Position numbers and translations under genes: made by a program | The notes under the pieces: generated by a model | What the model saw: the letters and a program-made list of their open reading frames with translations, nothing else | Database searches by the model: none | What the model was told of the DNA's origin: nothing | Part shown: piece by piece, positions 1-12,895 of the stretch | How the letters are laid out: the number at the start of each line of letters is the position of its first letter | How positions within the stretch are numbered: position 1 is the stretch's first letter | Assembly (NCBI GenBank): GCA_963930775.1 | Contig: OZ005689.1 | Location: 29,403,079 to 29,467,078, forward strand | Direction of reading: 5' to 3' | From: Cliona cf. orientalis | Taxonomy: Eukaryota; Porifera; Demospongiae; Clionaida; Clionaidae | DNA length: 64,000 bases

Positions 1-34
<34 letters not shown>
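1..34. repeat. (TA)n microsatellite
   Basis: The window opens inside a TA dinucleotide run. A shorter TA run stands at the matching left edge of the second duplicate near 10624, so the run lies at or near the boundary of the segmental duplication. Confidence 0.9.
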
Positions 35-36
<2 letters not shown>

Positions 37-308
37 TTGTACATGCATGTGTTTGTGGGGTACGTGATCACCTTAGTGAGGAGAGAGTTAAATTTTTAAC
101 ATGTAAGGTAATGGTTGTCATGCGCATGCTCATATGCCCGCACTGCACCCATCAATCTGAGAGAAAACTCAAGTGTAAAGGCAAGGCATAAAACTTGGAA
201 AGGTGAGTGCTGTACCACTCTGGCAAGGCTCAGGTCCACGATTAACATCACTGGTAGACTCCACTTTCCTGAGCATGAAGATGACTGCATGGAGGCTTAC
301 CATTCAAG

Positions 309-408
309 CTTGCCATTCTTGTCAGAGTCAGCAAAAGAGGCCTTGGGAAATAATGTGCACCCAACGTAACGATTTCGTGAGTTTGAGGGGCAATCCCTCT
401 TGAGTGCA
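309..408 (-). pseudogene. Exon-like fragment related to the Mutator/Ulp1 gene (zinc-knuckle region)
   Basis: On the minus strand this piece matches the intact gene at about 18745-18840 almost base for base. The frame of that gene stays open here, reading KRDCPSNSRNRYVGCTLF and onward to DSDKNGKLEW. The lower-coordinate end abuts GTAAGC, a good splice donor, exactly where similarity stops. It therefore looks like one exon, or exon remnant, of a second member of the family. No neighbouring exons were found, so it may be a relic. The same piece recurs in copy 2. Confidence 0.6.
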
Positions 409-1578
409 CCCCAATTAATGTAACTGATTTATTGGTATTTGGACCTCCATTCATCTAACCCTAACGGAACCCAAACTGAAAACTGCTATGAAGATACACA
501 GGTCTAAGAACTGACCCTCAGGGCCACCTTAGTGTATCGCTTCCAAGGCAGGCACAATCACACCAAAAAATTACACACTCAGCCATATTACATTGTGGTC
601 CGGTGTCAGCACAACCCTATAATATAGTGATAGCTTGCATAGTAAGCAGACACTTCAGACATTGTTGCTAGTTAGGTGGTGAAGCTATAAGGAATAGCAT
701 GGCATGGAGTGGCATTATGTCTTTCATGGAAGGATCTAGTGCAGCACAAACACCGCAGATTATATGCATTGAAGTTCCTGGTCCAAAGGAATCTCCCTCG
801 CCCTTGCTATTCACAACCCCATGCATCCGTCAGCTGTTAAAGACTACACATGTCTAAGCTCTGCTGGATGTATACAACTGAGTGGTGCCTTGATCTGTAT
901 ATATGGTACAATTCCCAATAGCTTCACCAACTACATGTAGCAAGAGTGTCAGACGTGTTTTGCTGTGTCATAACAATGGAGCACTCCATTTATGCTCAGT
1001 TTGGTTAGATTACAGCACAAGGTACAGGCTACAAAACAGACCAATACTTCTCAGATTACCGGCCTGTCTGCATGATAAAGAGGTGTAGCTGCTAAAACTT
1101 ACTAAGATGCATGTAAAAGATGATCTGAAACCTACGTAATAGCAGCTGAGACCATTACCAATTCTTACAAGGACCATATACTAAGTATCTATAACGAGCA
1201 TTGTCAGTTTTGGAGACAGAGAGAGATGTATACCACCGCATGGTGGGTATATGTAATCATTTTTTTGGTTGACTTGGCAGTCATGAAAATTCTACCCACG
1301 ATGATGGGCATGATCAAAAACATGGCAGCATGGCCAGTATTAGCAAGCAAGAGTAGCCACTGTCCTCCAGCTAGTAGTGTACACCAATATTCTTCTATCT
1401 CATGCTATTTGTCCATGTCTCTTTGCAGGTGTGGCTTGAAAATTGTGAGCGAAATTCAGCATGTGCATTGATTACATATCATTTGTGTAGCGCAACGCCC
1501 CTAGATTGGGTTGCCGTTATGAATAAAATAAACTCTGAGGGCCCTCTCTGAATTTCCACAAATTACCCACCACATATG

Positions 1579-1962
1579 CAAGGGCGTAGCCAGAATTTTT
1601 TTATACGGAGGCAGATAATAAAGATTGCGCACGAATTTTTTAGTCACGCCCCCTTAGTGGACAAACCACGCCCATTTTCGAGTGTCTACCGCGATCGTAA
1701 CAACATAGAAAGTCTTCTCGAGTGTAGAACGGTGCGCAAAGCCGTTTTGTCGACGTTACTTACATAATCTCAGAGAGAGGCATCCGTCTTGCTCTCTTAG
1801 AGATGGAGCTATGCAGTGAAAGTTCGAGTGCTTAGTCAGCAAACAAACTTATCATGGCATGCGCGCGGCTCGGTGAGTATTGTTGTGTATTTAAGTATAT
1901 AGCTGGCTGAATTGATGACCGAGGCAGCTGCCTCGGTTGCCTCTATGGTAGTTACGCCCTTG
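1579..1962. mobile_element. Small hAT-like non-autonomous element, copy 1
   Basis: The ends are imperfect inverted repeats, CAAGGGCGTAGCCAG on the left and the complement of CAAGGGCGTAACTAC on the right. They are flanked by the direct repeat CATATG (1573-1578 and 1963-1968). The C-A-(A/G)-G-G-G-C-G start is typical of hAT termini. There is no coding capacity. The copy at 12510-12895 is at the same place in the second duplicate, so this insertion predates the duplication. Confidence 0.75.
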
Positions 1963-4900
1963 CATATGGTACTGACTGCATTTCCTTAATTCTGCTGCAC
2001 ATTCAAACAATCCAGTCAATTTTGTACTTACGTATGTATATGCGCCGCTGCCATGCGTATATACTAGTAAATAAATCACACAATAATGCTGTGATAACAA
2101 ACAATTTCTTTTTGCTTGTATATGTAATCATATTATTTGCGCTGTATATATTACATATATGGAATTCTGAGGGGGGGGGATACCAGTGTGCCCTCCTCTG
2201 TATGCAACCCTGTATCATAATCATTGCTCATAGCAGTGGCTATACTCCAATATAATTATTACTTCTACTTTCTTGTTCAATTATAACCGCATACAATTAC
2301 ACAGATAAGCAAGACATTCCACGGGCAGCCACATGAAATTTATTTCAAGGAACATAATATGGAATGTACACAATACATAATTATACAGTCGCTTAATAAA
2401 CATTTTTATACTACCTACATACCTACATGCAGTCTACTGTGGTGGCCACAGTTTACCTACGTACACACATTACGTATCCTCTCTCCACGTACCTGTGACT
2501 AGGAGCAGCTGTTGTGTGACTACTTGAAGGATGATCTCTAATTGAAGGGGATAAGAGCACTCTGTTGACCTGCTTTGCTGTTCCAAGATACACTCTATCA
2601 TAAAATTAATAGTAGTACATATGAAACACTTCACCATATCCTCAGTAGCTGCATAGTTGTAGTGGTGCATGTGGTAAGAGGTTGTCAATAATAATTTATA
2701 TCAATGCGCAGATGTGGAGTCTGCTTGCAAGATATTCGCTCGATACATTCGTTATATACTTACTGATTTTTAAGTCTCAGAAAGGCTAGGCTCCATAGAG
2801 GCCCTGAGTTTTCTCATAATTGCCTCATAGATCACCTCATAATTACACCATAATTACCTCATAACCAGAAAAGTAAATCTATACACGGGATATATCACTT
2901 GTCCCTCATGAAAAGTATTACACCGCGCCACTGTACGCCACCATAATTTGAACTAGGACACCTCAACAAACAGTGCATGCTCCATATACGCGTATATTGG
3001 GGAGCGCAGCTCGGAGCCAGTTGATCCGGACGTGACCTCCATGTGCCATATGCTAGACTGAATAGGGAAATCCCCCCTAGTGCGAGCTCACCAAAGAAAG
3101 CGAACCAAGAAAATTGCCATATATCATTGATAGTCCATGATCTTCTTATACGCTAGGTTCAAATTCTGGGCCCCAACAAGCCTTCATGCGTGCTAAACAT
3201 TCTGAAACAGTCTTCACAGCAAATACATTACAGGTTTCATCAAAATTTCGTCATAGCAAGAGCCGAATTTTATTGATTGGGATTCGGGATGTATTTACAC
3301 CATAGCTAGGTTACATCATACATTATCATAGATTACACCATAATTACCTCACAACCACAGAAAAAAAAAAAATTGCTACTATATGAGGATGGGGACACAG
3401 AAAAGATATTACGGTCAGAATTCAACAACATACATCAGTCAATGGGGAGGGAGAGAGGTAGAGAAAGAGAGGGCTGTCAATACTGTTTGCAAAGCCTTAC
3501 CTAACAGCTCCCCATGAACAAAAAAATATTTCTCTCTCTCTCTAAAGAGACAGCGATGGTGTGCATCCTTTGGCTTCAGAGTTACATGTACAACAGAACC
3601 ACAAACTATAGTGAAGGGGTGATATGGTAGCTACTAGAACCTGATTATGGAGACATTTCTATGCACATGTAACTCCTATCCCAGGTCACGCCACGCGGAG
3701 GCAGATGCACAGGTGACCCTCGAGGCATTATGTCTACTACACAATGCCCCGGCTCAAATTCAAGGGAGAGAAAGAAGGAATGGCTGATTCCTGGATCGAA
3801 CTGTAAGCACACAAACTAAATATCTCCCCACCCTACTCTCATTACAAATCAGATGTGTACTCATAGCTGCTTTGGAAAACATTCTCTAGCGAAATCATCC
3901 AAAGCTGACCAGCCAAGAATCAGCCATTACATACATACCTACACAACAAGCCTTCACATTCGTCCCGACTGAGCTCTAAGAAGAGAGGAAAGATATAGCA
4001 CAATACAGACCATTCACTAACACAAAAACGCCACAGAAAACCAAGTCTGTATCAGTACATGCCATATATCTCCACTGACAGGAGCAACAAGTGCTCCATC
4101 ATGGACGGCTCAATCATGCTGTAACTGGAGGAGCTCGACATAAACACACACGATATTATAAAGAGCCCGGGCCACACTGCCTCGGTTTATGGAGGAAGCT
4201 AAATGTGTACAATGTACATACATATTGATGTAAAGATAGCGGCCTAAACATAATAGCAGCTGACACTAGTGTGAGCTTCCTTGACCCTTACACCTAGACA
4301 GTGTGACTACAAGCACCATGTTACAATGAGCACATCAACATGACTGCCAGTTTTCGAGAAAGAGAGAATGAGAGCTCTGTAGAGCACATACCCCGTGTGC
4401 ACAATTAGTAGCCTAGTGTGTGTTCTTGCATTCACTTACATGTACACGTCATATACATGTAGATGTGCAGTACACGGTTGAAACAGCACATGGCACACCT
4501 GATGTGATTTGTACAGTTTGTCAACATTATGAGGTGAAACAAACGTCAGCTTTGACATTTTTGATGAATATTATTATACTCACCACTCGTTAAGATTGCC
4601 TTTATGCTGATATCAGGTACATTTTTAGAACAGAGAGAGAAATATAAGTCGATGAGAAAACTAGAAGCCATCAACGATTCATCATGCCACCCGAGCTTCA
4701 GGCAGCCGACTTCAACGAGGAGAAAGAGAGAAAATGCCAAGCCACCCGAATACTTTACTATGCACACGGGGGTAATACCATAGTGTCCCAGGCAAGTGCC
4801 CATGACACTACAATAATATTATACTGATAGAGTACATGTACTGTAGAGCAGATAATATTTAGAGCAACATGATACAACTTGATATTACGTTTTCATTCAT

Positions 4901-5737
4901 AAAATTTTTGCTCGGTAACCTATAACTGTACCTACTGCTCTGTAATATAATCAGCTTTGAACAGGCAACAAACAACTGTACCAAGTGCCCAACACAAACA
5001 AGTATTGAGATGATACAGAGAGGGAGAATGCAGCCATACTAATACAAACATACATGTAGTATAGACTGGGATAGAGAACACAAAAGAGAAACATATCTCC
5101 AATGTGAAAACCAGAAGCCATCAACGACTCATCACGCCACCTGAAGGTGGGAGCTTCAGGCAACTGACTTCAACGAGGAGAGATACATGTACATCCAGCT
5201 AGATATTATGGCAGAGCAGAGAACAACCCTGTTTGCTGACATGGCATTTGTGTACTTCCTTATACTAAGTGTACTTTGGATGACTCTATAGTATGCTCAG
5301 GATAATACAAGCAAGTCAGCTGTTTCAGTACAACACCACAAAACCACTGAATTACCTTACATGGAATTGCACAATTACATGCCCAGTCAGCAAACATCTC
5401 AGTTTGTACTATGATGGAAAAACAAACTACCTGTACTCAGAGAAGTCTGATGGGTGTATGAATAGCTGCATAGTGGACAACAGTCTGGTTTGTGGCATCA
5501 TGGAACTGTACTACGGTTTTCTAAATTATATACTGGCCACTATATTATACACACTACCTGGAGCAGCTGTAGTGTCACTACTTGAAGCATTAACATCAAG
5601 GTCGTATTTTTAGCAATGTTTTTGCATGCAGGGTGGGTGGTGGGTGAAGTTTTGAGACAAAAGTATGCATACTCTTACTTTCTAGGAATTTTTTCAAAGG
5701 AGAGGGGAGGAAGATGAAAAACAATTACAAGTACATA

Positions 5738-5938
5738 CCGTAGGTCGGGTTTTTTAATTGCGAGTATCTATTAAATGCGAATTGCGAGTTTTCTACGTTT
5801 CGCAATTATTAGATTCGCAAACATAAACGTTCACGTATACTACAGTACGGTACGGGGTCGTCCATCGCAATTATTCAATTTGGCCTGACTTGACTAGAAC
5901 GCATTTATTAAATTACGCAATTAAAACCCGTCCTACGG
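5738..5938. mobile_element. TA-flanked palindromic MITE (CCGTAGG ends)
   Basis: The terminal inverted repeats are CCGTAGGTCGGGTTTTTTAA on the left and the near-complement ending in CCTACGG on the right. They are bounded by TA dinucleotides at 5736-5737 and 5939-5940. No coding sequence. A TA target duplication is the Tc1/mariner pattern, although other superfamilies also use TA. Confidence 0.75.
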
Positions 5939-6489
5939 TAAGGACCTAATTATTATTGAGAGGGTGAAGACAACTCTGTATGTGTGGGGAGGGGGGGGGT
6001 TAGAGCAGAAATGTAGCTAAAGGAGGAGCGGGGCCACACTGTACATGTGCGCAGTGACATACACACATACGTACAGACACACACACATGGATACATACAC
6101 ATACGTATAGAAGAGATGCATCCTAGTGGTGCATATTTAGCTCATGTTGCTTTACTTACTTTGCAATGGAGTACAGGCTCTATAGATTAGTATACAACTG
6201 CGTATGGTTGCCATATATTACAGTTTATGTGTATTTATGTGTGTATATGTGTATGTGTATTTTAATGATCAACTCACAAACAGGAAATATTTCTACGTAG
6301 CTCCTTGCTACTTAAAATCACCATGCGTGTTAACTACTTAAGGTGGTTAACAAGTCACAATCATGGAATAATGTGACTGAACACTACTAACAGCATGCTA
6401 TAGTACAATCGAGTGCCAGTTCGTACAGCGCACACGCGCAGATAAAGACCACATCCCATAACTGCAGGCCAAGAGTAGCTGATCAAACT

Positions 6490-6720
6490 CACCGTGTAAT
6501 GGCAACGTTCAAGCGGAGTGAGAACGTCGAATGAGGCTCGGTGGCCTGCCGAGCAGGCCTGTCAAAACGTGCGGCGCTGGCACCGCTCGCTCGAGCTCGA
6601 GAATGCATCTTTATGGGCCGTAGGCCCTGGCAACCTCGTTTGTACACACGGCACAACAATTTTGACCAATCGTGAGTCTTCTGAACTTGTAGGAGAGTGC
6701 ATCTTTTATGCCCTCCAGGA
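6490..6720 (+). repeat. GC-rich dispersed repeat
   Basis: Blocks such as gaggctcggtggc, aaacgtgcggcgct and tttgtacacacggc recur in inverted orientation at about 60790-61120. A shorter related piece is at about 25740-25880. The copies are clearly diverged. Frames in the two large copies are shadows of this repeat. Confidence 0.55.
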
Positions 6721-7161
6721 TAGGACACAAATTATACAAGAAAAATAAATTGTCGTCGCTCTGTTGTATATACATGTATATAATTACTTCTCAAAAATGT
6801 ATCCCCCATTGCAAAACACTAATTATAGGATGGATGAACTGCAATAGGTCCTGGAGAGAGGGAGAATAAGGGGGAGTGTGTATGAGAGAGAATGAAACAG
6901 AGGGGAGAGAGAGAACTATAGCCAGGTGATGGGATCCAGATGGCTAGGTACTGACACATAATCCAAAGGTGCATTCTGGTATGCATGAATATAATTTCAG
7001 GGGAATTGGACACTGGGTGCCATATCTAAATCAGAATGAACATAAATACACAGAAGGCTGTCTACACTCCCTGTAAATCGATCCTTACTTAAAAGTTCTT
7101 TGGATTCAAATAGTCCTTTCTATCACTCTCTAAAAAAGAATTAAATTGATAATACATGTTC

Positions 7162-7162
<1 letters not shown>

Positions 7163-7246
<84 letters not shown>
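7163..7246. repeat. (GA)n microsatellite
   Basis: About 80 bp of uninterrupted GA. The Ser-Leu open frames on the other strand are artefacts of this run. Confidence 0.95.
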
Positions 7247-7247
<1 letters not shown>

Positions 7248-7339
7248 GATAAATATACACACATACGTGTGCACTATTATGTATTTTGAATAGCTCTCTC
7301 TCAAGTGTACATGTCTGTAGCAGTAGAACAGTACACAGA

Positions 7340-7541
7340 TCACATGCGCAGCTAATCCTGCCCATGTGCTGGACCCAATTCTACCAATTAGGTTTCGGCC
7401 AATGCCAGGCCTCATCAGCAGCACTGTGGGCTTCGAATTCTCCAATGTCATCTTCATCCAGTTTAGTCACAACTTAGACCGAGTCAGCAACTGTACCGTG
7501 CTAATTCCACAGAGAGAGGAGTGTGTGGCAGCGTTGATAGG
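7340..7541 (+). other. Possible isolated exon of unknown gene
   Basis: The stretch is open in one frame (LDPILPIRFRPMPGLISS onward, ending EECVAALIG), has a less repetitive composition than its surroundings, and is followed by a GTACAT donor-like site. I recognise no domain and see no partner exon, so this is a weak call. Confidence 0.2.
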
Positions 7542-7804
7542 TACATACGTACATGTACATTGCTTTTTCTTTCTTCTACTATTATGGTGCATGTTAAGTA
7601 CATGTATCTATCTCTCAATATGTAACATTGTTGTATACTTAAGACTCATTCCCATAGACTCTGCAATAACAACATAACTGATGTTGCACAGGAAGTGATG
7701 TTGCATATGCAACATATTTTGCCCAAGGGTAAAATGCAGTCACTCCTATAGAAATAAGGTTGAAATGCCCTCATGTTTTTGCCAGAAGGGAAATACAACA
7801 AGTC

Positions 7805-7938
7805 AGTTATTACCCAAGAAATGGTACAACATGGGTTAGTTGCCCTCGGGCTGATGTTTCACTCGGGCTACGCCCTCGTGACAACATCCAGCCCTTGTGC
7901 AACATGACCCATGTTGCACCATTTCTTGGGTAATAACT
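7805..7938. mobile_element. Palindromic foldback element
   Basis: Arms of about 33 bp starting GTTATTACCCAAGAAATGGT are near-perfect inverted repeats around a short GC-rich core containing gccctcgggct. There is no coding capacity. It resembles the hairpin at 10502-10620 in layout and core (ccctcggg) but not in arm sequence. Confidence 0.65.
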
Positions 7939-10501
7939 ATTACGTAGAACAGTACATATATAGATCACAGCACTCACCCAGGCCTAAGTATTGTGCATGC
8001 ACACACTGTATTAGATGTTTGCTGACTTAGCAATTGTGCAAATATAAGGTAACTAAGTGGTTTTGTGGGGGTGTACTGAAACACTTCATGACTATTGCTG
8101 TGCATACACACAAAAATTAATGCTGAGTGTGCCAAACTCGAAATAAACGTGAATATATTTTCAAGCAACACATTATACATTTTTTCAGAAAAAAAGATTG
8201 TCGCAAAAAAGCATCAGTTACTGCACTGCGCGTGCACAAGCTAAGGCTGAACATGCAGCTGTTTATATCTATGTGGGCAACAATACCGTCACCATAACAC
8301 ACCACCTATGCTTGATAAGCTACCTCGAGAGTTATGTACATGTATGTGTTCCTTCCAGATACAACCCTAACCAAATGACCACTTCCACACACTCACATCA
8401 GCAATCCCCCGCTACAGGTGTGTAGTGTATAGCCATCATAGCCTTGTCCCCAGCCCACTCCTGATTTTTTTTCAATGAAGGGTATTCTTTGTGGCATATT
8501 TTTTTAAATTTTTTACTAGGACCCCAGGGGTCACAACACTCAGAGTAAATCCCTTAGAAACCAAGAAGTACATGTGCATGTAGGTACATACCTTGAGCCA
8601 AGCACTCCACATATAGATATGGACTGTCAGTCTATCCTCTGAATGACAGTACAACCCTGTGAGAGAGTGAGAAAGAGAGGGGCGTGCGGAGCATAGTGCT
8701 GTGTGTCTGATCATGAGCCACCCTTAGCTGCTTCTCCAGGAATACCACGCTCTGACAACATCCAGTTCAACCTTCTTAAGCCTACAGCAATCATAGAGGG
8801 GAAAAAGTAGATTAATTCGTATTATTATTAACCCTTGGCGCATGCGCGAGGGTTACGGTAGTCGTTCTGTGTGTAAGTGAGTGAGTGAGTGTGTGTGTCT
8901 GTTACCACGCTAACTAGGTGCCATTAGGCTTTTCGTCGTAGATACAATATATGCATTGTGTGGATTTCATTGAAAATGCTTTGTTCAAAAGTTCTGGCGA
9001 CATTTTCTGACCACCACGGGTTTCTTCCCTTCTTGTCAAGCTCTCGCTCAATGAAAGAGACAGTAGCCGCTTCATTTAAAGAAGATTAGTATGTAGCTCA
9101 AGTGATAGTTCTTGTAACTCGACTGACTCATCACTAGTCACAGAGGCCATCAACTACGCTTCTTGGCTTTACTTTGTACTAGATCTGCTGATCTGGCATG
9201 CACGTGGTACTATTACGTAATACCGTGCAATCGAGTAATACGTTCTTGTGGTTATAGTTACTCTCTACAACACTGCTAACAGCAGGAACAGTGCTGCAGG
9301 CTTAGCTTGCAAATTTGCAACATAAATCTCACAGCACTGAGGGTTTAGCACCAATGGTGTTCATGTAGGCACATACGTATATATATGTGCTACGTACCAT
9401 CTTTGAATACAGGGTGGGTGCATGAGGGAGACGAAGATCTGAACATAAATGTGAGAGGGGAAAGACAGCTGTGTGTGCATGGTGGTGTGGGGAATAAAAA
9501 AACATGTCTTGGAGGGACTGGCGATAAGCAATACTAAATTACCTGCCATTGGCTGGCCTTGCTGTTGACTAGTGTCATGATTTGACATGATTCGGAGTCT
9601 TTCCCCATGGTTGCTGACCTGACCCTCCAGAGGACGGCACTCCTCTCCTCCAACACACGACAGTGAGAGCCAGCCTTAGACAAGGCTACCTGGATGGTGA
9701 GGGATGACACAATAATGCATCAGAATTGCCAATATGTATTTCGGGGTGAGCCTGAGCGAGCACCGAATACACGAGGTACAGGAAGCAATTTTTTTTATAT
9801 ATGTATGGGTTTGGGTATATATTATATCCCGTTACTATGTTGTTGCTAAGTAAAATATACACCATAATGCACTTCCAAGAGACATGCAGTGCAATATGAA
9901 CACCCTCAGGTAAGCCACAGTGCAATATGAATAGCTCCAGGAAACCCACAGTGCAATATTAGTGGCTCAAGGGAAGTCAAAATGCAATATTAAATACTGC
10001 AGGCCTTGAATAGTAAACATGTTGGTAGCAACAAAGTAAAACTATCAATGGAGCGTCTCGCGAGAGCGTATGGTGGGAAAGCTAGGTAGCGGGAGATCGC
10101 CGGTTCGAAGCGATGGGCCATAGATCGATGCATGGGCGGAGTCGTGGATCGATCAATCGCGAGTCAACACGGTATAGGTAAGCTTACTGCGTAGGCACGT
10201 AGCCTTGTTTCTGGGATAGCCAACAGCTCGAGCTTTGTTTCTTGGCTTCTGAGCTCGACGTTGCAGGTCACGCTAACGATGGTAGTTCATCGTCAAGTGT
10301 CGGATGGCTGTTGCTGTGTGGATTTGACCACCCCCCTCTGTCACGAGACGTTCATGCAGAAGTTCAATTGACGTTCGAACGTTCGAGAACTCGGCTCAGA
10401 GAGCGGCTTTGTGTGTACGTTTCGAGTAAGATAAGCTTGCCTTTATTTCTTTTTTAGTGTTCTATGCGTATCTATGGCAGTTATGCCCACGGGATATAAA
10501 C

Positions 10502-10620
10502 TAGTTATATCACGCGCACTCGGGATGCATGGCATTTATTGCCCTCAACCCTCGGGCACAAGGCCCTCGGGCTTCGGTGCAATAAATGCCATACATCCCT
10601 CGCGCCCGTGATATAACTAT
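10502..10620. mobile_element. Palindromic foldback element at the duplication edge
   Basis: Arms of roughly 45 bp (TAGTTATATCACGCGCACTC and its diverged complement) enclose a core with two ccctcggg copies. The right arm ends only a few bases before copy 2 of the segmental duplication begins, so it could mark or have promoted the breakpoint (inference). Confidence 0.65.
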
Positions 10621-10906
10621 TACATATATATATACTTGTACGTGCATGTGTTTGTGGGATACGTGATCACTTCAGTGAGGAGAGAGTTAAATTTTTAACG
10701 TGTAAGGTAATGGTCGTCATGCACATGCTCATACGCCCGCACTGCACCATCAGTCTGAGAGATAACTCAAGTGTAAAGGCAAGGCATAAAACTGGTAAAG
10801 GTGAGTGCTGTACCACTCTGGCAAGGCTCAGGTCCACGATTAACATCACTGGTAGACTCCACTTTCCTGAACATGAAGATGACTGCATGGAGGCTTACCA
10901 TTCAAG

Positions 10907-11006
10907 CTTGCCATTCTTGTCAGAGTCAGCAGAAGAGGCCTTGGGAAATAATGTGCATCCAACGTAACGATTTCGTGAGTTTGAGGGGCAATCCCTCTTG
11001 AGTGCA
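10907..11006 (-). pseudogene. Second copy of the zinc-knuckle exon fragment
   Basis: Same fragment as at 309-408. One difference restores a serine codon found in the intact gene (KASSADSDKNG here, KASFADSDKNG in copy 1). The open frame and the minus-strand GTAAGC donor are retained. Confidence 0.6.
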
Positions 11007-11527
11007 CCCCAATTAATGTAACTATTTGGACCTCCATTCATCTAACCTTAACGGAACCCAAACTGAAAACTGCTATGAAGATACACCTAAGAACTGACCC
11101 TCAGGGCCACCTTAGTGTATCGCTTCCAAGGCAGGCACAATCACACCAAAAAATCACACACTCAGCCATATTACATTGTGCTCCGGTGTCAGCACATCCC
11201 TAATAGGCTATAATATAGTGACAGCTTGCATAGTAAGCAGACACTTCAGACATTGTTGCTAGTTAGGTGGTGAAGCTATGTATGGCATGGAGTGGCATTA
11301 TGTCTTTCATGGAAGGATCTAGTGCAGCACAAAGACCGCAGATTATATGCATTGAAGTTCCTGGTCCAAAGGAATCTCCCTCGCCCTTGCTATTCACAAC
11401 CCCATGCATCCGTTAGCTATTAAAGACTACACATGTCTAAGCTCTGCTGGATGTATACAACTGAGTGGTGTCTTGATCTGTATATATGGTACAATTCCCA
11501 ATAGCTTCACCAACTACATATAGCAGG

Positions 11528-11861
11528 CAGGGGCGTGTCCAGCGGGGGGCTCAGGGGGCTGGAGCACCCCCCTAGGGTCTGGCACAACAACCAACTTAGT
11601 AGCTGTGTGACAACTATTGTTACTGATAAGCAACAACTGATAGCTAAGACCAACAATAAACTTACTGGACTTGCTCCAAACGGCAGTTTCTCGTTGCTAC
11701 TAGGCCTAAAACAGCCTTCTTTGTCATCAAGCTGTCTTCGAGAACGCGTTAATGAGGGGCGTGGTCAACGTTTTGGGGGCGTGGCTAAAATTTTTGCGCG
11801 CGCGCGCTCCACGCGCGTCTGGATCAGCACCTACCTTCCTCAAATCCTGGACACGCCCCTG
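11528..11861. mobile_element. Non-autonomous hAT-like element with 5-bp target duplication
   Basis: The perfect 15-bp inverted repeats CAGGGGCGTGTCCAG / CTGGACACGCCCCTG are flanked by GCAGG at 11523-11527 and 11862-11866. The homologous place in copy 1 (near 935) has one uninterrupted version of the site, which confirms insertion after the duplication. A 131-codon frame running through it is spurious, since it crosses the insertion boundary. Confidence 0.9.
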
Positions 11862-12509
11862 GCAGGAGTGTCAGAGGTGTTTTGCTGCATCATAACAATG
11901 GAGCACTCCATTTATGCTCAGTTTGGTTAGATTACAGCACAAGGTACAGGCTACAAAACAGACCAATACTTCTTTAAGATTACCGGCCTGTCTGCATGAT
12001 AAAGAGCTGAGGTGCAGTTGCTAAAACTTACTAAGATGCATGTAAAAGATGATCTGAAACCTACGTAATAGCAGCTGAGACCATTACCAATTCTTACAAG
12101 GACCATATATACTAAGTATCTATAACGAGCATTGTCAGTTTTGGAGACAGAGAGAGAAGATGTATACCACCGCATGGTGGGTATATGTAATCATTTTTTT
12201 GGTTGATTTGGCAGTCATGAAAATTCTACCCACGATGATGGGCGTGATAAAAAAACATGGTAGCATGGCCAGTATTAGCAAGCAAGAGTCCTCCAGCTAG
12301 TAGCTTAGTGTACACCAATATTCTTCTATCTCATACTATTTGTCCATGTCTCTTTGCAGGTGAGGCTTGAAAATCGTGAGCGAAATTCAGCATGTTCATT
12401 GATTACATATCATTTGTGTAGCGCAACGTCCCTAGATTGGGTTGCCATTATGAATAAAATAAACTCTGAGGGCCCTCTCTGAATTTGCACAAATTACCCA
12501 CCACATATG

Positions 12510-12895
12510 CAAGGGCGTAGCCAGAATTTTTTTTATATGGAGGCAGATAATAAAGATTGGTCGCGAATTTTTTTAGTCACGCCCCCTTAGTGGACAAACC
12601 ACGCCCATTTTCGGGTGTCTACCACGATCGTAACAACATAGAAAGTCTTCTCGAGTCTAGAACGGTGCGCAAAGCCGTTTTGTCGATGTTACTTACATAA
12701 TCTCAGAGAGAGGCATCCGTCTTGCTCTCTTAGAGATGGAGCTATACAGTGAAAGTTCGAATGCTTAGTTAGCAAACAAACTTGTCATGGCATGCGCACG
12801 GCTCGGTGAGTATTGTTGTGTATTTAAGTATATAGCTGGCTGAATTGATGACCGAGGCAGCTGCCTCGGTTGCCTCTATGGTAGCTATGCCCTTG
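12510..12895. mobile_element. Small hAT-like non-autonomous element, copy 2
   Basis: Duplicate of 1579-1962, again between CATATG repeats (12504-12509 and 12896-12901). It moved passively with the segmental duplication. Confidence 0.75.

Larger units (their letters stand above)
1..5268 (+). repeat. Segmental duplication, copy 1
   Basis: This stretch is repeated in the same orientation at 10624-16607 with only scattered substitutions and small indels. Examples are the blocks at 903-1080, 1579-1962, 2290-2690 and 3540-4560. The match ends just after the shared text gacatggcatttgtgtact near 5260. No intact gene is present: the open frames are short and break between copies. It holds a hAT-like MITE (1579-1962) and a short exon-like piece of the Mutator/Ulp1 gene (309-408). 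Copy 1 lacks two insertions found in copy 2, so it supplies the pre-insertion sites. Its left end may lie outside the window. Confidence 0.9.
5269..10623. other. Spacer between the two duplicates, no clear gene
   Basis: No reading frame here is convincingly coding. It holds a CCGTA-type MITE (5738-5938), a GC-rich dispersed repeat (about 6490-6720), a GA microsatellite (7163-7246), one possible exon (about 7340-7541) and two long palindromes (7805-7938 and 10502-10620). A stretch near 5300-5400 matches 7990-8090 in inverted orientation. Simple GTGA/GTGT repeats follow a gcgcatgcgc motif near 8840-8900. The 106-codon frame at 5293-5613 has no recognisable domain. Confidence 0.6.

Noticed and set aside
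5293-5613. 106-codon frame with Cys residues and a hydrophobic segment
   Set aside because: No signal peptide, no recognisable domain, and part of it overlaps a sequence repeated in inverted orientation near 8000.
10095-10115. Second tRNA-like T-arm (gccggttcgaagc)
   Set aside because: Only a short stem-loop; no A box or acceptor stem at proper spacing.
11535-11930. 131-codon frame on the plus strand
   Set aside because: It spans the right boundary of a hAT-like insertion that is absent in the paralogous copy, so it cannot be an ancestral gene.
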